A stretch of 64,000 bases of DNA. Origin: Tubiluchus corallicola. Lineage: Eukaryota > Priapulida > Priapulimorpha > Priapulimorphida > Tubiluchidae. Positions 61,991-64,000 of this stretch are shown piece after piece; position 1 is the first letter of the stretch, and the number at the start of each line of letters is the position of its first letter. The notes beneath the pieces were generated by a model, which had not been told where the DNA came from, searched no databases, and saw only the letters and a list, made by a program, of their open reading frames with translations. The stretch lies in contig JAQGDQ010000081.1 of assembly GCA_030141605.1 (NCBI GenBank), positions 192,001 to 256,000 on the forward strand, written 5' to 3'. Position numbers and translations under genes: made by a program.

Positions 61991-64000
61991 AGTTTGGCTT
62001 TGGAAGAAGTCTAAAGCATCTACAGGTCTACACAGTGTAATTGCGTAGCATGACATTATTGTTCGCGATCGCATGAGATGCCGTGTAAATCAAGAGCTAA
62101 AGGCAAATTTAACCTTAATAATAATGTGCATATGCTAATCGTATGTTTGCCTGTTTGTCTTGATAATGTTTAACACTCACGCTAAGGGGTGTCCGCTGGA
62201 ATCTGCAATTTTAGATCAAATAACTATGTGCAGAACAAACAAGAAATTGTGGCTTGGTAGCATTAGTATATTCAATAATCATTTAGACGATTTAAGAATG
62301 ATTATCTGACAATTCCATAGCGTTTTCGTAGATAGAACAAATTATTGGTAGTTATTCAAATTTATACTACAGTGAATGGCATCTGCTATTTTAGTATTTA
62401 ATAACTATAGCAATAATAGCTTCTATTTTGGTGTAAATGAGGAGATAAATAAAATGTCTATGTATATGTCTATATGCTCCGACTGTTTGTACGTGTGTCT
62501 TGAAAGTAGCCTGAAATAGACAGCGTGAAATATGAACATAACGTCTCATAAAAAAAAGAAAATTTGAGAAGCCATCTATTCACTGGCCATGCAACCTCGG
62601 TATTGCTTAACTTCAGTCCCTATAAGCGCAGTGGGTGACCACTTTGGCTATTCCCATTGTCCTACATAATATCCCCTTGACCAATGAATGAAATGAAAAT
62701 TATATTTAAAGTCAAATTATAAAATACAACATAAGCTCATTAGATCGACTTTGACAAAAAAATTATTTATAGATAAAATTACAAGCACATGTATTCATTA
62801 AAATATACAGAATAATATACTAAATTGCAGATTTATTATGAGCAAACCATTTTACGTACATTTCGGTTAAAATGTGCAGCCAGGTTAAAACAAGTTGGCA
62901 TTTTATATAAAATGCTGAAAAATATAAAACACTATAACGTTGCATATAGAACAGTAAGTTTAGCTAGAATTTTAGTTTTTATATAAAGATATTTTTTATT
63001 TGTTTTTAAAGCCTGAAGTGAACAGTCTGAAGAAAAACTGATTTGTACCCTTCGAAAATTACAAAGTATGTACAGAGCTAAATGGACAATAAAGCATTAC
63101 AGGAATTACATTAGCATTACACTCTGTAAGCTCACTAGTTTCTAATTAATTTAACTGCTAAAATACTGAATATTGACTAATATTAGTATAGTGCCAGTGC
63201 CAGAGTAACGTTTCAGCTTTCCGAATTTAAGTTTTAAAATCGGTTGAGAAATTCGAGCATTGTTTTACAAGAAAATGAAATTAAAATTAATATTTATTGG
63301 GAAGTTCATTGCGTATACTGGCAGATTCAAAACTAAATGACTAAATTCAGACCATATTTATATCTCTAGGTTTTACCAATTTTACAATACGTCTCATTCA
63401 GTATAATATAATTCTTTTCTTTTTTTAACAAGTTTCAGTATATATTTCAGTGAAATATATTTCAATATCTTTTAACTTCATACCTGTTCCGCACCGCAGC
63501 ATAACAATTCACAGTCAATTAACTTTATTCTTTTTATATTAAGAAGCTCTTCGGTTTAGAAGATCACAATAAAATAGAAGTATAATCAATTTTTCGATAA
63601 GCCCGAGTGCACGTTTCTGGATTTTTTTTATATAAATGACTTGTAAAATTAATAATGAATTTGGTGTTTTTACTATAACGAAGCTTTTTATATTCGCTTA
63701 TATTATGCATCCATGGTAGTATCAGTTATCTTTATTACTGACGAAACTCACGCATCAAACTTGGATGAAGGGAAACACCGCAAAACCTGCCGGCAAATCA
63801 ATTATGGCTTTAGTGATACGTACATATTATTATTTTTTAAATAACTATAGCTAGCTGTGATGTATAGACTTTTAAGTAATTTACTACATACCGATATGTG
63901 CGTGCCAATTGTTACATTTTTGCATTGTACATGTAATGGCAGTATAGGCAGCAATAGGACTGACGTTTTATTTTTATTTTTGCGGGTAGAGGAAATTAAC
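61991..64000. other. Intergenic region upstream of RABGAP1
   Basis: AT-rich sequence without supported exons on either strand. A possible 5S-like SINE scrap lies at about 62565-62650. Nothing recognisable is seen from 62700 to the end of the window. Confidence 0.5.
62565..62650 (-). repeat. Possible 5S rRNA-derived SINE fragment, minus strand
   Basis: The minus strand reads GACTGAAGTTAAGCAATACC, then GAGGTTGCATGGCCAGTGAA and TAGATGG. This parallels GGAAGTTAAGCA, GGGCCTGG and GTACTTGGATGG of 5S rRNA at roughly the right spacing. Diverged; chance cannot be excluded. Confidence 0.35.

Overview
This is eukaryotic (animal) DNA. It is AT-rich, and its genes are split by many small GT-AG introns. 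Exons were found by joining coding blocks at in-phase splice sites and comparing them, from memory, with known families. Three genes can be built completely, and in each the joined exon lengths sum to a multiple of three with no internal stop. The protein set and moderate divergence from human orthologues suggest an invertebrate metazoan. A tunicate or similar marine animal is a guess that the sequence alone cannot settle.

Layout: (1) 1-4248 is intergenic, with a decayed non-LTR retrotransposon on the minus strand. (2) 4315-6796 (+) is a three-exon Josephin-domain deubiquitinase with an unusual basic tail rich in Ser/Thr-Pro. (3) 10106-29358 (+) is a 22-exon CACHD1-like membrane protein (VWA plus Cache domains, one C-terminal membrane helix). 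(4) 29359-33590 is the convergent intergenic space, with simple repeats, a probable LINE scrap and a MITE copy. (5) 33591-60289 (-) is a 25-coding-exon RABGAP1-type Rab GTPase-activating protein (PTB, DUF3694, TBC, coiled coil). A likely non-coding first exon lies near 61852-61990. (6) 62000-64000 is intergenic, with no gene seen.

The three genes have unrelated cellular jobs: ubiquitin removal, cell-surface channel modulation and Rab inactivation in membrane traffic. Nothing suggests an operon or a shared pathway. The introns and spacers hold most of the unusual material: MITEs with visible terminal inverted repeats, LINE and hAT transposase remnants, 5S-rRNA-like and tRNA-like SINE candidates, 33-bp and 40-bp minisatellites and several microsatellites. 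No CRISPR array, prokaryotic system or intact mobile element is present.
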